DNA from: Phlebopus portentosus
Taxonomy: Eukaryota > Basidiomycota > Agaricomycetes > Boletales > Boletinellaceae
Length of the DNA: 64,000 nt
Direction: 5' to 3'
Assembly: GCA_037892935.1 (NCBI GenBank)
Contig: JAYXKI010000002.1
Location: 2,790,001 to 2,854,000 of the forward strand
Shown here: positions 45,817 to 58,085 of the stretch, one piece after another
How the letters are laid out: every line of letters begins with the position of its first letter
Numbering within the stretch: the first letter of the stretch is position 1
The notes under the pieces: generated by a model
What the model saw: the letters and a program-made list of their open reading frames with translations, nothing else
Database searches by the model: none
Told to the model about the DNA's origin: nothing
Position numbers and translations under genes: made by a program

Positions 45817-47913
45817 CTACCGGGCCTGGACGTAGTCATCAATACGCAAAAGGAGGCCTACAGTCTCTGTAGCGAGTTCTAGCGCACTCGTCGAGACCAG
45901 TAAAGGCTGAACGACATCTTCCTCCAGGATATTCGATATCAGTCCCTAAAGCGAATAAATATAATCAATACAACGCCCATCGTGATCCAATGGGGAAAAA
46001 TGGAAAGAAAGTACTTACGGTCCTCACGTTGATCCCAGCGTTCCTCTCCCCGAGCGCATGCCTGTTCCGAAGTTCTGTGACGATAGCTATCGGGTTCATA
46101 CCAGCGTTCTCGGCGAGCGTGGTGGGTATGACTTCGAGTGCGTCGGCGTAAGCCTGGAAGCAGTAGGCTTCCATACCTTTTAGTGTGTGTGCGTATTGGG
46201 AGAGTGCGCGGGAGACGTGGATCTCCGGTGCTCCGCCGCCTGCGATCAGTGCACTACACCATAACGACAGGATAAATGCTATCAAACAGGGTGAAGAAGA
46301 GAAAAAGAAGGGTAGTACTAACCGTTTCTTTACGAGACACCGCACGACGCAAAGCGCATCATGCAAGCTCCTCTCATTCTCCTCCAGAACAAGTGAGTTG
46401 CCACCCATCGCAAGGATGCTAATCGTCCTCCCAGGATTCTTGACTCCCGTAATCTTCACAATCTTCGCACCCGCTTTGCTCGTCTCTTCCACCAATTCCG
46501 CCTGGCCTAGCTTGTCTTCCGTGAACGCTTCAATGTCCGAGATTGGTTTGCATCCAAGACTCTTGGAGAGGAAGTCGATCTCATCGCGCTCGACGTCTTT
46601 GACGACGAGGATCTTGAGCTTGGCGAGGAAGTGTAGGGAGAGGTCTGTCACTGCGTCTCGTAGGATTGATTTTTGGATGAGGAGGACGTTGCAGTTGGCT
46701 TTCTTGATGCGCTTGCAGAGGTTGAGGAGGTATTGTCTTTCTTCTTTGAGGATTTTGTCCATTTGGCGGTAGTCGTTTACGATGACGGTATTGTCCATCT
46801 ACGTAACATGATTTAAACATTGAATCATTTCAGATTGCCGTCAAGGAGAGTACTCACGTCCGGTTTAGGAGCGCTAAGCTGGAATTGAATAAGTCCGATC
46901 TTAGCCTTTTCGATACGTGTAGGTCCGCCTGCCGAAACGACAACGTTCTGGTTTAGGACCACACCGTCGACTAATTCTGTATCCTCGATCGTTCCGCCAA
47001 CTTTCTTCACGATACGGACGTCGCGCAAATCCACGTTTGACGAGGTTGCAGTTGCTAAGCGCGTGACAGCGGAGACAGCAATTGGAGCTAGGGTTGACGA
47101 GTATTGGGATACAATCTAACGCATGCAAAATTAATAAGTCTAGAAAGTTAGAAGCTCAACGCCGTTTGACTAACTTTTGAGTACAAGGAAGTAGTCGCAG
47201 CATGAAGCAAGCTCGCTCGATCGCTAAGATCGACGGGAGTTGATATTTCGGTGAGGTATTCCACTGCCTTTGCAGAGGCTTTTGAGAACGCCTCGGCAAT
47301 GATCGTTGGGTGGATCCCTTTCTCCAACATCTTCTCCGCTGAGCCTAGAAGACTTCCTGCTATGACGACGACAGATGTCGTACCGTCACCTGCTTCGATG
47401 TCTTGCGCAGCGGATAGATCTACCAGCTGGGAGACGAGATTCCTTGAGCAAACTGCGTGAAACTTAAAAGGATACGCGTACCATTTTAGCGGCAGGATGT
47501 AAAGCTTGAATGCTCTTAAGGATAGTTGCGCCGTCATTAGTGATGAGGACTTCGCCTTTAGGCGTTTGGATCTAACGTATCCACGAGTTAGTTATCTACT
47601 TGTTAAAATTCAAAAAGTACTACGGACCATTTTGTCCATTCCCCTTGGTCCAAGCGAAGTTCGTACAGCATCGCTGATAGCTGAAGCAACTCGTAAATAC
47701 AGAAATTGACCCGCGCTCAAAACTAGACGAACCCTTTGCTGCTGTCATGTTCGACAAACGGACCTCCTGGGGTTTGCTCTATGCATTGCCGCGTCGTCAG
47801 CTTCCAATAAACATCGACTCAGTTCTCAAACATACCTTGTCTTTGAATGCCTTATTTGCACCAATTCCCACATTATTTCCCGCTACAACTTTTGGCTGCA
47901 TCGAGGTGGCCAT
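45817..47913 (-). CDS. CCT4: CCT4, delta subunit of the TRiC/CCT chaperonin
   Basis: CCT4 is one of eight subunits of the cytosolic ring chaperonin that folds actin and tubulin. The start at 47913 gives [20 protein letters not shown]. Further exons have [20 protein letters not shown], the group II nucleotide-binding signature, and [37 protein letters not shown] (GDGTT) and [12 protein letters not shown] follow. Later blocks are [55 protein letters not shown] and [20 protein letters not shown]. Then come [20 protein letters not shown] and a last exon, [16 protein letters not shown], with its stop at 45817. It is complete and interrupted by about seven introns. It shares a 194-bp promoter gap with UFD1. 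Confidence 0.97.
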
Positions 47914-48107
47914 TTTGAAGATTGAAGAAGAAATGTACAAGTAAGACGTGCAGAAAGTAACAGACGCGTAGAGGATTATAATTACATAATGATTCCCTAA
48001 TAAGGCGTGATGATGTACACCAGCGCGTGTAACTGACTTGCGCGTACACTTCTGTGGCCCTTCATCTTAAACTACCATCTCCTCCCCCAACGCTCAACTC
48101 CAACTCA
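47914..48107. promoter_or_regulatory. Compact bidirectional promoter of CCT4 and UFD1
   Basis: Only 194 bp separate the two divergent ATGs, so regulatory elements must be shared or interleaved. Both genes act in cytosolic protein quality control. I see no TATA box; a C-rich pyrimidine tract (ctcctcccccaacgc) precedes the UFD1 start. Confidence 0.5.
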
Positions 48108-49826
48108 ATGGCATTCGTATGTTAATTTCCAATATTTTATTATCGTATTCTGATTTTCTGAATAGTTTGGAGGAGATGACCCGTTCGAAGGCCCTGGCGG
48201 TGCTGGTCTGTTTGCCCAGCTCGCTCAGTACGTATTCGTATGCCTTTATATCGCCAGGAACCGCGTCGCTCAACTTATTCGTGCAGGGGATTTCCAGGAT
48301 ATGGCCCTCAGAGGCGAAACCCCAGATCCTATGATGAGTACATGAAAGCATACAGCGTGGCCATGCTTCCTGGAAAGGAACGCACAAATCTCAGTTATGG
48401 CGGGAAGAGTGCGTCTGAGTTCACTCGCCACATCTAATATCCTAAAGCGCTAATAATTTTGTGCTTTGTAGTTATCATGCCTCCGTCCGCGCTTGCGAAC
48501 TTGTCGAACTTGGACTTGGAATCGCCATGGATGTTTAAACTGAGCAATCCTGCTAATCCTGCAGCCACAACGCATGCGGGAGTACTGGAGTTCATCGCTG
48601 AAGAGGGCTGTGTCCATCTGCCATATTGGATGATGAAAACTCTTGGATTGAATGAAGGCGATCCAATACGTATAACAGGTGCTGAGCTTCCGAAGGGCAA
48701 GTTCGTCAAGTTGCAGCCGCAGACTGTGCATTTCCTTGAGGTTTCCGATCCTAAAGCAGTGTATGTACTCATTGGTACATGATATTCTATATCTGACGCT
48801 TATGTCCCCTCATAGCTTGGAACACGCCCTGCGAAATTTCTCTGCGCTGACACAAGGGGACATTATCGAGATCAGCTACAATAGCATCATCCTGGACTTC
48901 TTAATAATGGAGACAGTTCCGGGCGGAGGAGGAATATGCGTTATCGACACGGACCTCGAGGTTGATTTCGCGCCTCCCGTAGGATACAAGGAGCCTGAAC
49001 GTCCCAAGCCCGCGCCACCGCCGACGATGGCGTCGAAGCTCAAGATCGATGTAAATTCAAATTCGCCTGGATCGTCGCGGCCACCGTCTTCTTTGTCTGG
49101 CGCGTTTGCTGGCACGTCTACGGGCGAGACTGCTTTGTCAAAGAATGGCGAAGTTTGGGAAAGTTTTAAGGGAAAGGGCGAGACTCTGGGTGGAAGGAAG
49201 ACGAAGGGTCGAGGAATAAGTCAGCGAGGGATTGAGAATATGATGGAAGGGAGCAAAGTCTACCGCACCGAGTAAGTTTACTACTATTGCATTTAAAGCG
49301 GGATTGGTTTGACCTAATCACTCTGTTTGCTAGCAAACGGCGAATAGTTACGAATGAGACTCTGGAAACCGACTCTAATGTGCCCGCACCGCTGAACCTG
49401 CCTCACGGAAAATTGTTTTTCGGATTCAGGCATGTACAGTTTAACCATACAGATGGCCAAGCAGTCAACGGTACCTCCGACGCGAGCGCAGGCGGATCGG
49501 GAGCATTCCAAGGTGGTGGGAACACGCTCTCAGGTCGTCCGTCTTCCTCTACCAATGCCAATGCCAGCGCAAATGCAAAAGGCAAAGGCAAGGAAAAGGA
49601 GAACCAAGACGAGAAGGACAGCGGAGCGAAGTGGATTGGGAAGGGCCAGATGCTCAACTCTGCTCCATCCTCGAGTTCGAGACGGGTGGTGGACGATGGG
49701 CCCGTAGGTGCCGGCGGAGCGCGCGTCCCGCGTACTTCGAGGAAGCAACCACAAAGAGAGCCAAGTCCTATACCTGATTGGGGTGTTGATTCTGATGAGG
49801 ATGTCATTTATATTGATAGTGATTAG
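48108..49826 (+). CDS. UFD1: UFD1, ubiquitin-binding cofactor of Cdc48/p97
   Basis: Ufd1 with Npl4 feeds ubiquitylated substrates to Cdc48 in ERAD. Exon 1 is only MAF before the first intron; then come FGGDDPFEGPGGAGLFAQLA and YDEYMKAYSVAMLPGKERTN. The UFD1 domain continues IIMPPSALANLSNLDLESPW, MFKLSNPANPA, THAGVLEFIAEEGCVHLPYW and MKTLGLNEGDPIRITGAELP. Then FVKLQPQTVHFLEVSDPKAV, LEHALRNFSALTQGDIIEIS and GICVIDTDLEVDFAPPVGYK complete the double-psi barrel and second subdomain. The C-terminal half is disordered and ends with an acidic DEDVIYIDSD at 49826, which resembles a SUMO-interacting motif (VIYID flanked by acids). Confidence 0.96.
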
Positions 49827-50175
49827 TTGGAGAAAGTTGGTGATGATGGTGTTGTACACGGTATTGTGAGCGGTGGATGTCTTGTACTTTATCCGATGAA
49901 TGCAAAATTTGTGATGGATAGAAGTTGCAGGTCGCTTGCTGTAAATTCCAGTTACGGAGTTGTCTTGTTAGACTATACGATTATGTGGTTCAACTCTTTA
50001 AATTAAGTGAGTGATATGCTTGAGTATGCATGTACTGCATGTTATATTCATGTAATTGCATACAACATATGTAGTTTTGGGGTAACATGCAGAAAAAGAT
50101 AAGTGATGCAGAAGACAAGGATGGTAGAAAGAACGAGGAAAGCCCGGCAGTCAGCGACAATTGATCACTGAACGT
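49827..50175. other. Intergenic between convergent UFD1 and uL24 genes
   Basis: This 349-bp stretch between two converging stops is AT-rich and should hold both 3' UTRs. Nothing else is seen. Confidence 0.5.
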
Positions 50176-51026
50176 TCATACATCAGCACCATTCTTCAAA
50201 ATAAGAGTAAAGGAGAAAGGTACTCACATCGACCTCGATCTCATCCCCCTTCTCCTGCGCCCTCTTCTTCCTATCCTTCCTCTCCAAGATCGCGCGGCGG
50301 TCCTTGTCCAGCTTGATGCTGATGATGACCACGTTGGAAGGGTGGATCCCGATGGGCGCGGACGCGCCGTTGGACTTGTCGCGCTGCACGCGGTCGACGT
50401 GGATGACCCATTTTTTGCGGTAGACTTGCGTTACTTTGCCCTCGCGCCCTTTGTATTTCCCGCGCACGATTCGGACTTCGTCGTCTTTGCGGATGGGGAG
50501 GGAGCGGGTCTGGATGAACGATTAGACGAATCGAATGGATGAACCGATGGATGAATGTGATTGCGATCAACGATCCAAATGAGCGTAGGATCATGTTAGT
50601 GGATTCCTGGTTCTGAAGATTCCTGGGGGGAAAACGTACGTTGTATTTCGCCTTGAGGTCCTTTGCGAGCGCTGAGGACATGATCTTGCGCCGCACGGAT
50701 GAAGGAGCGCCGAAGTGCGCCTTGCGCGACTTGCGGCGCGACGATGAGAAGTCTGTCGGGACAATTCACGTTAGCTTGGCGTCTTCACGAGTTGAATAAG
50801 CTGGGTCCTTCGCCCATCCGTCCGTAGTTCGCCCTTCTGAAGCTCTTCCAAAGTACACGGTGACACCGATCTCAATAGTCCCCTCATACTTCCATCCATC
50901 CGAACACAGTCCAATCCATCCACCCGTTTCCTCCTTTCTTTTCCAGCCTCCGTGCCTTCCTACACCCAGATGGACGTCCGGCAAAGCACAAGAACACAGA
51001 AACGTACCTTTGGCGAGGAGGGTCAT
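50176..51026 (-). CDS. RPL26: Cytosolic ribosomal protein uL24 (L26)
   Basis: uL24 lies at the exit side of the 60S subunit. Exon 1 (start 51026) encodes MTLLAK; a 'cgacag|AC' acceptor gives [20 protein letters not shown], then [18 protein letters not shown]. After another intron come [20 protein letters not shown] and [19 protein letters not shown], the KOW motif. [19 protein letters not shown] and the basic end [13 protein letters not shown] follow. A short last exon (acceptor near 50191) gives NGADV and a stop at 50176-50178; this exon is an inference from a splice-site match. MTLLAK differs from the usual MKFNP N-terminus, so the first exon may be misplaced. Confidence 0.92.
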
Positions 51027-52236
51027 TGTCTTGAAAGGGTCTGTCGGGTCTGTCGGCGTCGTCCTCCACTTCAATCAAAGTTGTTGAGTAGTTTCGTTCC
51101 AGATTTGGTAAGCAGGGCAAGTGTTCGATTCCGGCTGTGTACAACTTTTCCGATAGACTTGATACTTGAATATTAAAAAATGTTTGTATTTCGTACTGTC
51201 ACAACAATTCTACATAGAATTAGATTTTTTTAAAGAATACAAGGAGGATTCTGGATAGAATGGTGGTGTTCAGCCGTGAAATCCATAATCTACTTACGAA
51301 CTCACCACGTCGTCGAAAACTTTATAATCAGAGAGCACAGTTTCACGGATTCGTATAAAATGGAAATTGTTAAAGGTTGAATCTCTGAAGCAATTGGTCC
51401 ACAAACTTCGAAAAACAGAGTGCGATCGATCTGTACGCCGCATCGTTGACGAATCTCGAAATAAATTCGTGTTCGAATGGTTTTTCTTGATTGAAGCTTC
51501 TTTGTGTAATTGCGAAGGTCGGTTTCGGTCAATGGGCGGCTAGAACGGTCTGTTCGTCCGCAGTTCTTCCCCGCTCTATCGGCCTTATCCGCTCATGGCC
51601 ATCGGACTAAACCTTGCACATTTCAAGCCAGGTATGTATACACCTTGAAAGATGATGCAAAAAGCCATTCTTGTTTGTTTCCCTCCACAGGAGAGAATTA
51701 TTACTGAACCTAGGCCACTGTCGCGAATAGGGAGAATCGTTGATCCTAATCGGAGAGGATTCGAGGACTAGAAGCGCGAGGGAGCTATAAGAGATGCCTT
51801 CGGGAATAGAGTTGATATCCACCCGTGGACGTCAGAGAGTCGAGGAAATGAACGACCGTGCGATTACATGTACAGTAAGGGCCGCTGTGATTAGAAAGGA
51901 TCAGCTGCGATTAGACCCAATAGACTCTGCGTTGCAAAGTCACCGTCGAGTACGATGAAGATATCTGGATACGGAGATTAACTCCATGATTGAAAACAAA
52001 GTGAAGTGCCAGTGCAGAGAGAGAGCCATAAAAAGAAAAGGGCACGTGGCGAATCGCTTCGGCGCAGCGGAGAACGAACGGATACGGAATAAGCTCTGAG
52101 CAAGTCGACTACTACTAACCATCTCCTTCCTCCTTCCTCTCATCCTACTTCTTTCCGTAGACGGCGCTCAAGCAGCGTCGTCAATCCCATCATATCTCCT
52201 CGTCTCTCTTTTCTCAGCACTCACTTCTCTTCATCA
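51027..52236. promoter_or_regulatory. Long divergent intergenic region between uL24 and casein kinase genes
   Basis: This 1.2-kb gap separates two divergent starts and must contain both promoters. Short ORFs occur at 51300-51830 on both strands without family resemblance. No RNA gene is visible. Confidence 0.45.
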
Positions 52237-54331
52237 ATGGCGTCGCACGGTGGCCACTCATCGTCGACGACTAACCTCGTTGGCGTACATTACCGCGTCG
52301 GGAAGAAGATCGGGGAGGGCTCCTTTGGGGTCATCTTTGAAGGTATGGGTTGTGCTTTCATCTCCAAGCTGCTGTCGGCGTGCTATTGCATCGTGTGATG
52401 CTGATGGATCGAGTCATTCATAGGAACGAATCTATTGAACTCTCAGACAGTCGCTATAAAGTTTGTGCGTCGGATTCATAAATTGCTATAACTACCATTT
52501 CGGTGTATTCACCCGGGGCTGTAGGAACCACGCAAGTCGGACGCACCGCAACTTCGTGATGAGTGTCGGTCGTACAGGATCTTAGCAGGATGCCGTCAGT
52601 CCCCACCCTATCCCTCCAGGCAGCTCATAATCGAATTCTGACTCCGGTTTTGATTCAAACTGCAGCGGGCATCCCGCAGATATACCATTTTGGACAAGAG
52701 GGCTTGCATAATATTCTTGTCATAGACTTACTGGGCCCAAGTTTAGAGGACCTCTTCGATATGTGCGCACGCAAATTCTCGATAAAAACGGTCTGTATGG
52801 TTGCTCGACAAATGGTACGTCATTTGTGTGCTTCTCATTCACGTCTTCCATTGTGCTTCACCGGCCTCCTTTCCCCCCCTCTTTCTCTCCTTCACATACC
52901 CTCGAACTCGGCCGAACTGATTTCATATTGGTGTATATAACTTTTCGTTGGCAGATCTCGCGTGTCCAGACGATCCACGAAAAGAACCTCATCTACCGGG
53001 ATATCAAGCCGGACAACTTCCTCGTCGGAAGACCAGGGACGAAGAACGCAAACCTGATACATGTGGTAGATTTTGGCATGGCAAAACAATATCGTGATCC
53101 CAAAACGAAACAGCATATCCCTTACCGCGAGCGGAAGAGTTTAAGTGGAACTGCAAGATACATGAGCATCAACACGCATCTTGGCCGCGGTACGTTGTCA
53201 CCTCATGAACATGGACATGCGCATATGGCTCTCCTTGTCTGTGAGTTGGAGATGAAACTGATTTATTGGATTGATTAGAACAGTCACGGCGGGACGACCT
53301 TGAAGCCCTGGGGCATGTGTTTATGTACTTCCTCCGCGGCAGTTTACCATGGCAAGGTCTCAAAGCCGCGACCAACAAACAGAAATACGAGAAGATCGGC
53401 GAGAAAAAGCAGACGACACCGATCAAGGAGCTTTGCGAGGGTTTGCCGGGTACGTCATGAGCTCTGATGGTTGATTGCGAGTTAACATTGCCTGATCCGC
53501 GTAATCATTCCTCTATTAAACAGAGGAATTCAACATATATTTGAATTATGTGCGAAAATTGGGATTCGAGGAGACTCCTGATTATGATTTCTTGAGGGAG
53601 TTGTTTGCAAAGGTGATGAAGAATCTGGGCTTGCTCGATGATCAGCGATACGATTGGAACGAGTTGAACGGGGGTCGGGGATGGGAAGCTTCAGTAGTAA
53701 GTTCCAATTCAATTATTTACGAAATACACCTTACTTCATGGTCTATCGATAGATGGGAGGTTCGACCTCAGGTCAACAGAACCAAGATCGCCGACGGGAC
53801 GAGCAACGAGGACGAAGGGAAGACGAGAATCGACGACGCATCTCTGCGCAGCCGGGCCAGCCTGGCGGTGGGCCGATGCAGCCTTCACCAGCTATCGTGC
53901 GACATGGTTCAAAGACGCGAAACATCCCAGCTGCGCTTATTCCTGGCATCGCAGGGACGTCCACGCCGAACAGTGCTGCCGCGCAGGTAGGCGTGCCAGT
54001 GACGACTCCGAACCGACGGGTGAGCGTGCAACAAGCGCGCGGACAGGACCCAGGGCACCCATATGCCAGTGCGAATGCGTTAGGGGAGTATGGAACGGGC
54101 GATGATGAGCCTGCCGATCCGTACGCAACCGGACCTACAAGTGGCTACGGACGTGCACCGGTTATGACGAGCGCGGCCCCTCCCGAGCTGAGCAACGTGC
54201 GTGCGCGAGGCGGCGAGGTTGGTATCGCAAATGGGGGCGGGGATGGGTACGAAAGCCAGCATGCTATGTATGAGCCTGAGCCACCCAAGCGTAGCTTGTT
54301 GATGAGGATTTTGACCTGCCACTGCGGATGA
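52237..54331 (+). CDS. Casein kinase 1, Yck/CK1-gamma type
   Basis: Yck-type CK1 kinases phosphorylate nutrient-signalling and trafficking proteins at the plasma membrane. The start at 52237 gives [14 protein letters not shown], then the P-loop [17 protein letters not shown]. Small exons give NSQTVAIKF (catalytic Lys), [33 protein letters not shown] and [13 protein letters not shown]. The catalytic loop is [14 protein letters not shown], the DFG is [13 protein letters not shown], and [20 protein letters not shown] with [20 protein letters not shown] is the CK1 signature. [20 protein letters not shown] ends the kinase domain. The tail is Gln/Arg/Pro-rich and ends RILTCHCG at 54331; the near-terminal cysteines are probable palmitoylation sites, as in Yck1/2. 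Confidence 0.95.
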
Positions 54332-55639
54332 TGTGTGAAGCGTTTCAGTGTTGCTGTTCAAGTTAGTTTCCCCTTTGGATTTCGCCGCCGTTCTCGTTTT
54401 TTCTTTTCTATCTTTTCTTTGCCTTTAAACTCTTCAGTTGCCGCGTCGTATGTCGCCTGTCGGTGTTTTCATGCCTATATCATGATCGGTTCAAACTTTT
54501 TTTCCTGGTTTCGTTCCGCTCCACTCAACAACTTCTCGTCTCTGCCACTACCTCTTTCCGTTGTTGGCTAGCTATCGCTTTCGTTGTTGCAACTCGTACG
54601 CCTCTGGATGAGGTTGGTCACTATTCATGACTTCTTTCTTTTTCTTTATGATCATGTTCATAATTACCTGTATGCTCACGCTTTCCTTTCCCTTATCGAT
54701 TCGTTTTTTCCATTCATTCAATCCATTCATTTTCTGTTCCCACCGCGTTGGCCTATTGGATTCTTTTCTCCCCCTTTTGCTCTCCTTTTCCTCCTGATTC
54801 TTCGTGCTCTCCCTTCGTCTATCCATCCTTCCATCCAACTATTACTTCCCAACTATTACTGCTACGTACTGCGCCAATCCTCTCGGTGTTGAATGTCCCC
54901 TCGACGACGAATTTTTTATATACCAAACAATTACACTATTCCCGTTTCATCCTGGATCCCTTAAAATCACGAAAAATCAAATTGGTTTATATCTATTTCT
55001 TGTTTCAATCCGAGTTTCGGGTCCAAGATCCAAATGGTGTGTGGGAAATTCTTATGTTATATTACAGAAATCCTCATTTGCATCCGAATCGTCCACAGAA
55101 AACCTTTGTACACAACTTTTACATTCAGGGTCCACCTGTCTTACTGAGAAAAGTCAAGAAGGGTTGACCCCTCGGTAAAGACCCAGATCAGAACGGATCA
55201 ACGTTCTCGTACCTAATGGGTGATTATACAAACTGGTCAGGTCAGACAAAACATGTATGTCGTCAAACAAACTATTGTGACAGATTTTTGCAAGAAAACT
55301 GGAGTAACAGCACCCTACATGCCAATCAAACATATATGTGCACTTCAAATGGCAACTGACTTGAAGAAAGAGAGTGATGAATAGGCTGGATCATTTGGGA
55401 TACCCGAGGTATCTTGGTAAGGCAAGTGAACCCTGAGGATGAGTGAAATATCGAACGAACGACAAGGTTTTCTGAACACGCCGTAAAGTGTTATATTGTG
55501 AAGAAGATAAACTACCGGAAATTACAAAACCGGATACTAAGTAATAGGGACCGAACATCCAATCCTCCATCTCCCTCCATCCACGGTACTCCACAGACTT
55601 CGCTGCCATCATTGGCTTTCTAAAGCCAAGTTCATCAAA
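54332..55639. other. Casein kinase 3' flank, including a segment duplicated 3.4 kb downstream
   Basis: This 1.3-kb region begins with a T/C-rich 3' UTR. The part at about 54585-54690 (from ctcgtacgcctctggatgag through tgatcatgttc) recurs, with differences, at about 57990-58080. The rest holds short ORFs only. The last 60 bp may be the upstream flank of the F-box copy that follows. Confidence 0.5.
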
Positions 55640-57225
55640 ATCGATCTCTCCCAGTGGGCAGGATGACAAACTTTACGGATGGTATCCTCTTTAGAATCAT
55701 GTGCCACATGGATATGGCCGACATCTTGCGTTAGAGAGAGCAAGTTTTTCGTGTCGTGGTTTCCTGCATGCTCATCAGTTTCTGTACAGACATATAAGCG
55801 CATTCGCAACCTGATAGCAACTCGACATCTCTGGCTATCTAAGCTGAATGGACTAGACCAGTTCCATGTGCCAAATCTGCCACCATACGTTGATCCAGAT
55901 ACCCTTACATATGCCGAGCTGCGAGATGTCGTCGTCAAAGTGGAACGCTCTTACTATCTGATCACGGAGGGTTCCTCGCTGAAGCTGGAATACGAATGCG
56001 TAAAGACAGTCACGGTGGTCTGCCCGGAAGAAAATTTTAATGAACTAGACCATCGACGTCGCTCCATCAGAGTCGATATTTTTTTATGGCCTACCGTTCT
56101 CCTTCTATACTTTGCCTCTTTGATCTTGAGGATGGAGGACGTCCAATCTGGATCCCACATATAGCAGCTATGCATAACAACATACAAGACTCTCCATATT
56201 TCATGAGTTATACCTTTGAACAGAATGCAGCCAACAACATCACCATCATCTTGTCGATACCGGTGCCTCAGATATCTCATAGGTAGATATCCTCATCTCT
56301 TCTTCTGCAGTTGTTGACATTCATGACTTCAAGCTACCTACACGTTCTACGTCTTGAAATCCCCCTGAAAATGGTAGCCCGCCACTGGAAACTGAGATTT
56401 TCAGAATGGATCTAAATGGATCCTTTCTCAATCAGCCAATGGTATTGGCAGACCTTGTCGTGTTGAGTGAACCCTACTCGGTGGCTGTTTGGAACCGCAG
56501 CGATTGGCAGTTGACACAAATCCAAATACCATCAGACGTAGGTGTTACTGAATAAGTGCTGTTCCAAGGAATTACTAACAGCTGATCCTGGTTCTTTCTT
56601 AGTCGATGTCGATGATTGTCGCTCCTATGGATTTTCAGTTATGGAGCGACTATGTATTTTGCATAGTTCGTCTGATCAATGGTGGGATAAAATTATGGGC
56701 GTTTCACTGGCCGAGGCCATGAATTCGTCACAATCATCAAGTACCGTCGTTCTCGATCCTTCGAGTGTTAGCAGCCTTGATGCACCGTTCGGGAGATTTC
56801 GCTACTCGGTTTATCACGATCCTTGGGATCTTGACCAGCACACTGCCGTGGTCTCGTTGGTTGGCAATTCGGCTCAAGGTTTAGTGTCTGCACGGGCTAT
56901 TTTCGACAGGAGCAAGGAGAGCACTGCGAGGTGGACTTCGGTGGACATTCATTATACTAGATATGATGTTTGGGAAGATGGAAGAAACAATAATGCCGAA
57001 GGTCGATACTTCATTAGACCGGGATCGTCTCTTTCACGCTCGGGCCAACTTCTTGTTAGTGTTGAACGGATGCAAACTATGCAATCCCAGTTCCCAGAGC
57101 GGCGGTCTGAACGGCGCTTCGCTTCATTCAAAAGATCCGGCAGGGTTGTCCTGCGTCGACTTTCGGAGAATGTGTTATCTGTCAGACCTCTTGGAATTCC
57201 GTTGTTGTATATGGTGGGATGCTGA
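55640..57225 (+). pseudogene. Decayed F-box protein gene, copy 1
   Basis: An F-box-like start, NFTDGILFRIMCHMDMADIL, is read near 55672-55731 and then hits a stop in frame. The next conserved block, TYKRIRNLIATRHLWLSKL with ELRDVVVKVERSYYLITEG, is in a different frame. The partner copy at 57480 shows what is missing: about 5 bp near 55732 and about 13 bp near 56072 appear lost here, each shifting the frame. Further on, LFDLEDGGRPIWIPHIA, VLSEPYSVAVWNRSDWQLTQ and (after an intron 56539-56602) VDVDDCRSYGFSVMERLCIL stay open to 57225. A GCAAGT-AG intron is likely at about 55740. F-box proteins recruit substrates to SCF ligases. It could still be a live gene with unusual splicing. Confidence 0.55.
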
Positions 57226-57479
57226 TAAAGATCAGGCTCACTAATACGCGCCTAACCGAGTCAATCGAACTTTACCGCTTGGCTTCATAAATGGCCTCAA
57301 GGCAAATATATCGTGTTCATACTGTATTTAGCACGGGTAAACAGAGTAGTATGAGATAAAATTCGACTTCACCCTATGTCTCGAAACGCCTAGACTTCGT
57401 AGGAGCAGGTTCAAATGTCATCGTACTGCTTGAAAAATCCCCGAGTCGAGAAAGATCTCTCACGATAGCCAGAATGATT

Positions 57480-57960
57480 AACCTTGTGGGAGACATTCTA
57501 CTTGAGTCCATGCACTACCTGAATGTGGCTGGTATCCTGTGTTTGTTTAGAGAGGGCAAGTTTTTTGTGTCGTGTTTTCCTGCATGCTCATCAGTATATA
57601 CACACAGACATGCAAGCACATTCACGATGTGATAGCGACTCGACATCTCTGGCTTTCCAAGCTGTATGATCTGGACCAGTTATATCTCCCACCGTATGCT
57701 AATCCAAACGCCCTTACATGCACCGAGCTGCGAGATGTCGTCGCCAAAGCGGAACACTCTACTATCTGATTACGGAGGGTTCCTCTCTAACACTGGAAAA
57801 TAAATGCGTAAATACAGTCGTAGTAGAACGTCCGATAGAAATTTGGCACGACATATCAAACGACACTCACTCCATCAAAGTCGCTCCTGATGGCCGATAT
57901 ATTTTCAGATTCCCCTCTTCTTCGCCTCTTTGATCTCGGGTATGGAGGGCGTCATATCTG
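57480..57960 (+). pseudogene. Truncated F-box gene fragment, copy 2
   Basis: This segment repeats the 5' half of the F-box copy at 55640 in the same orientation. It keeps NLVGDILLESMHYLNVAGIL, KHIHDVIATRHLWLSKLYDL and ELRDVVAKAEHS. One base is missing near 57764 relative to copy 1 (ctctactatctg against ctcttactatctg), which puts a stop after EHSTI. A further deletion in the 'LFDL' region near 57920 breaks the frame again. The 3' half of the gene is absent, and the sequence passes into the duplicated casein-kinase flank. It is almost certainly dead. Confidence 0.75.
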
Positions 57961-57984
57961 GACCTCAAATCTAGTAGCTACCGT

Positions 57985-58085
57985 GTTTGCAAGTCGTACG
58001 CCTCTGAATGAGGCCGGTCACTATTCTCGACTTCTTTTTTCTTCTTCTGCATGATCATGTTCTCATGCTCTCCTTTCTCTCATTA
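57985..58085. repeat. Second copy of the casein kinase 3' flank segment
   Basis: About 100 bp starting near caagtcgtacgcctctgaat matches, with scattered differences and small gaps, the casein-kinase 3' flank at about 54585-54690, in the same orientation. The foldback element begins immediately after it. Confidence 0.7.

Noticed and set aside
51115..51145. GTTCGATTCC sequence resembling a tRNA B box
   Set aside because: No cloverleaf can be formed around it and no A box lies at the right distance.
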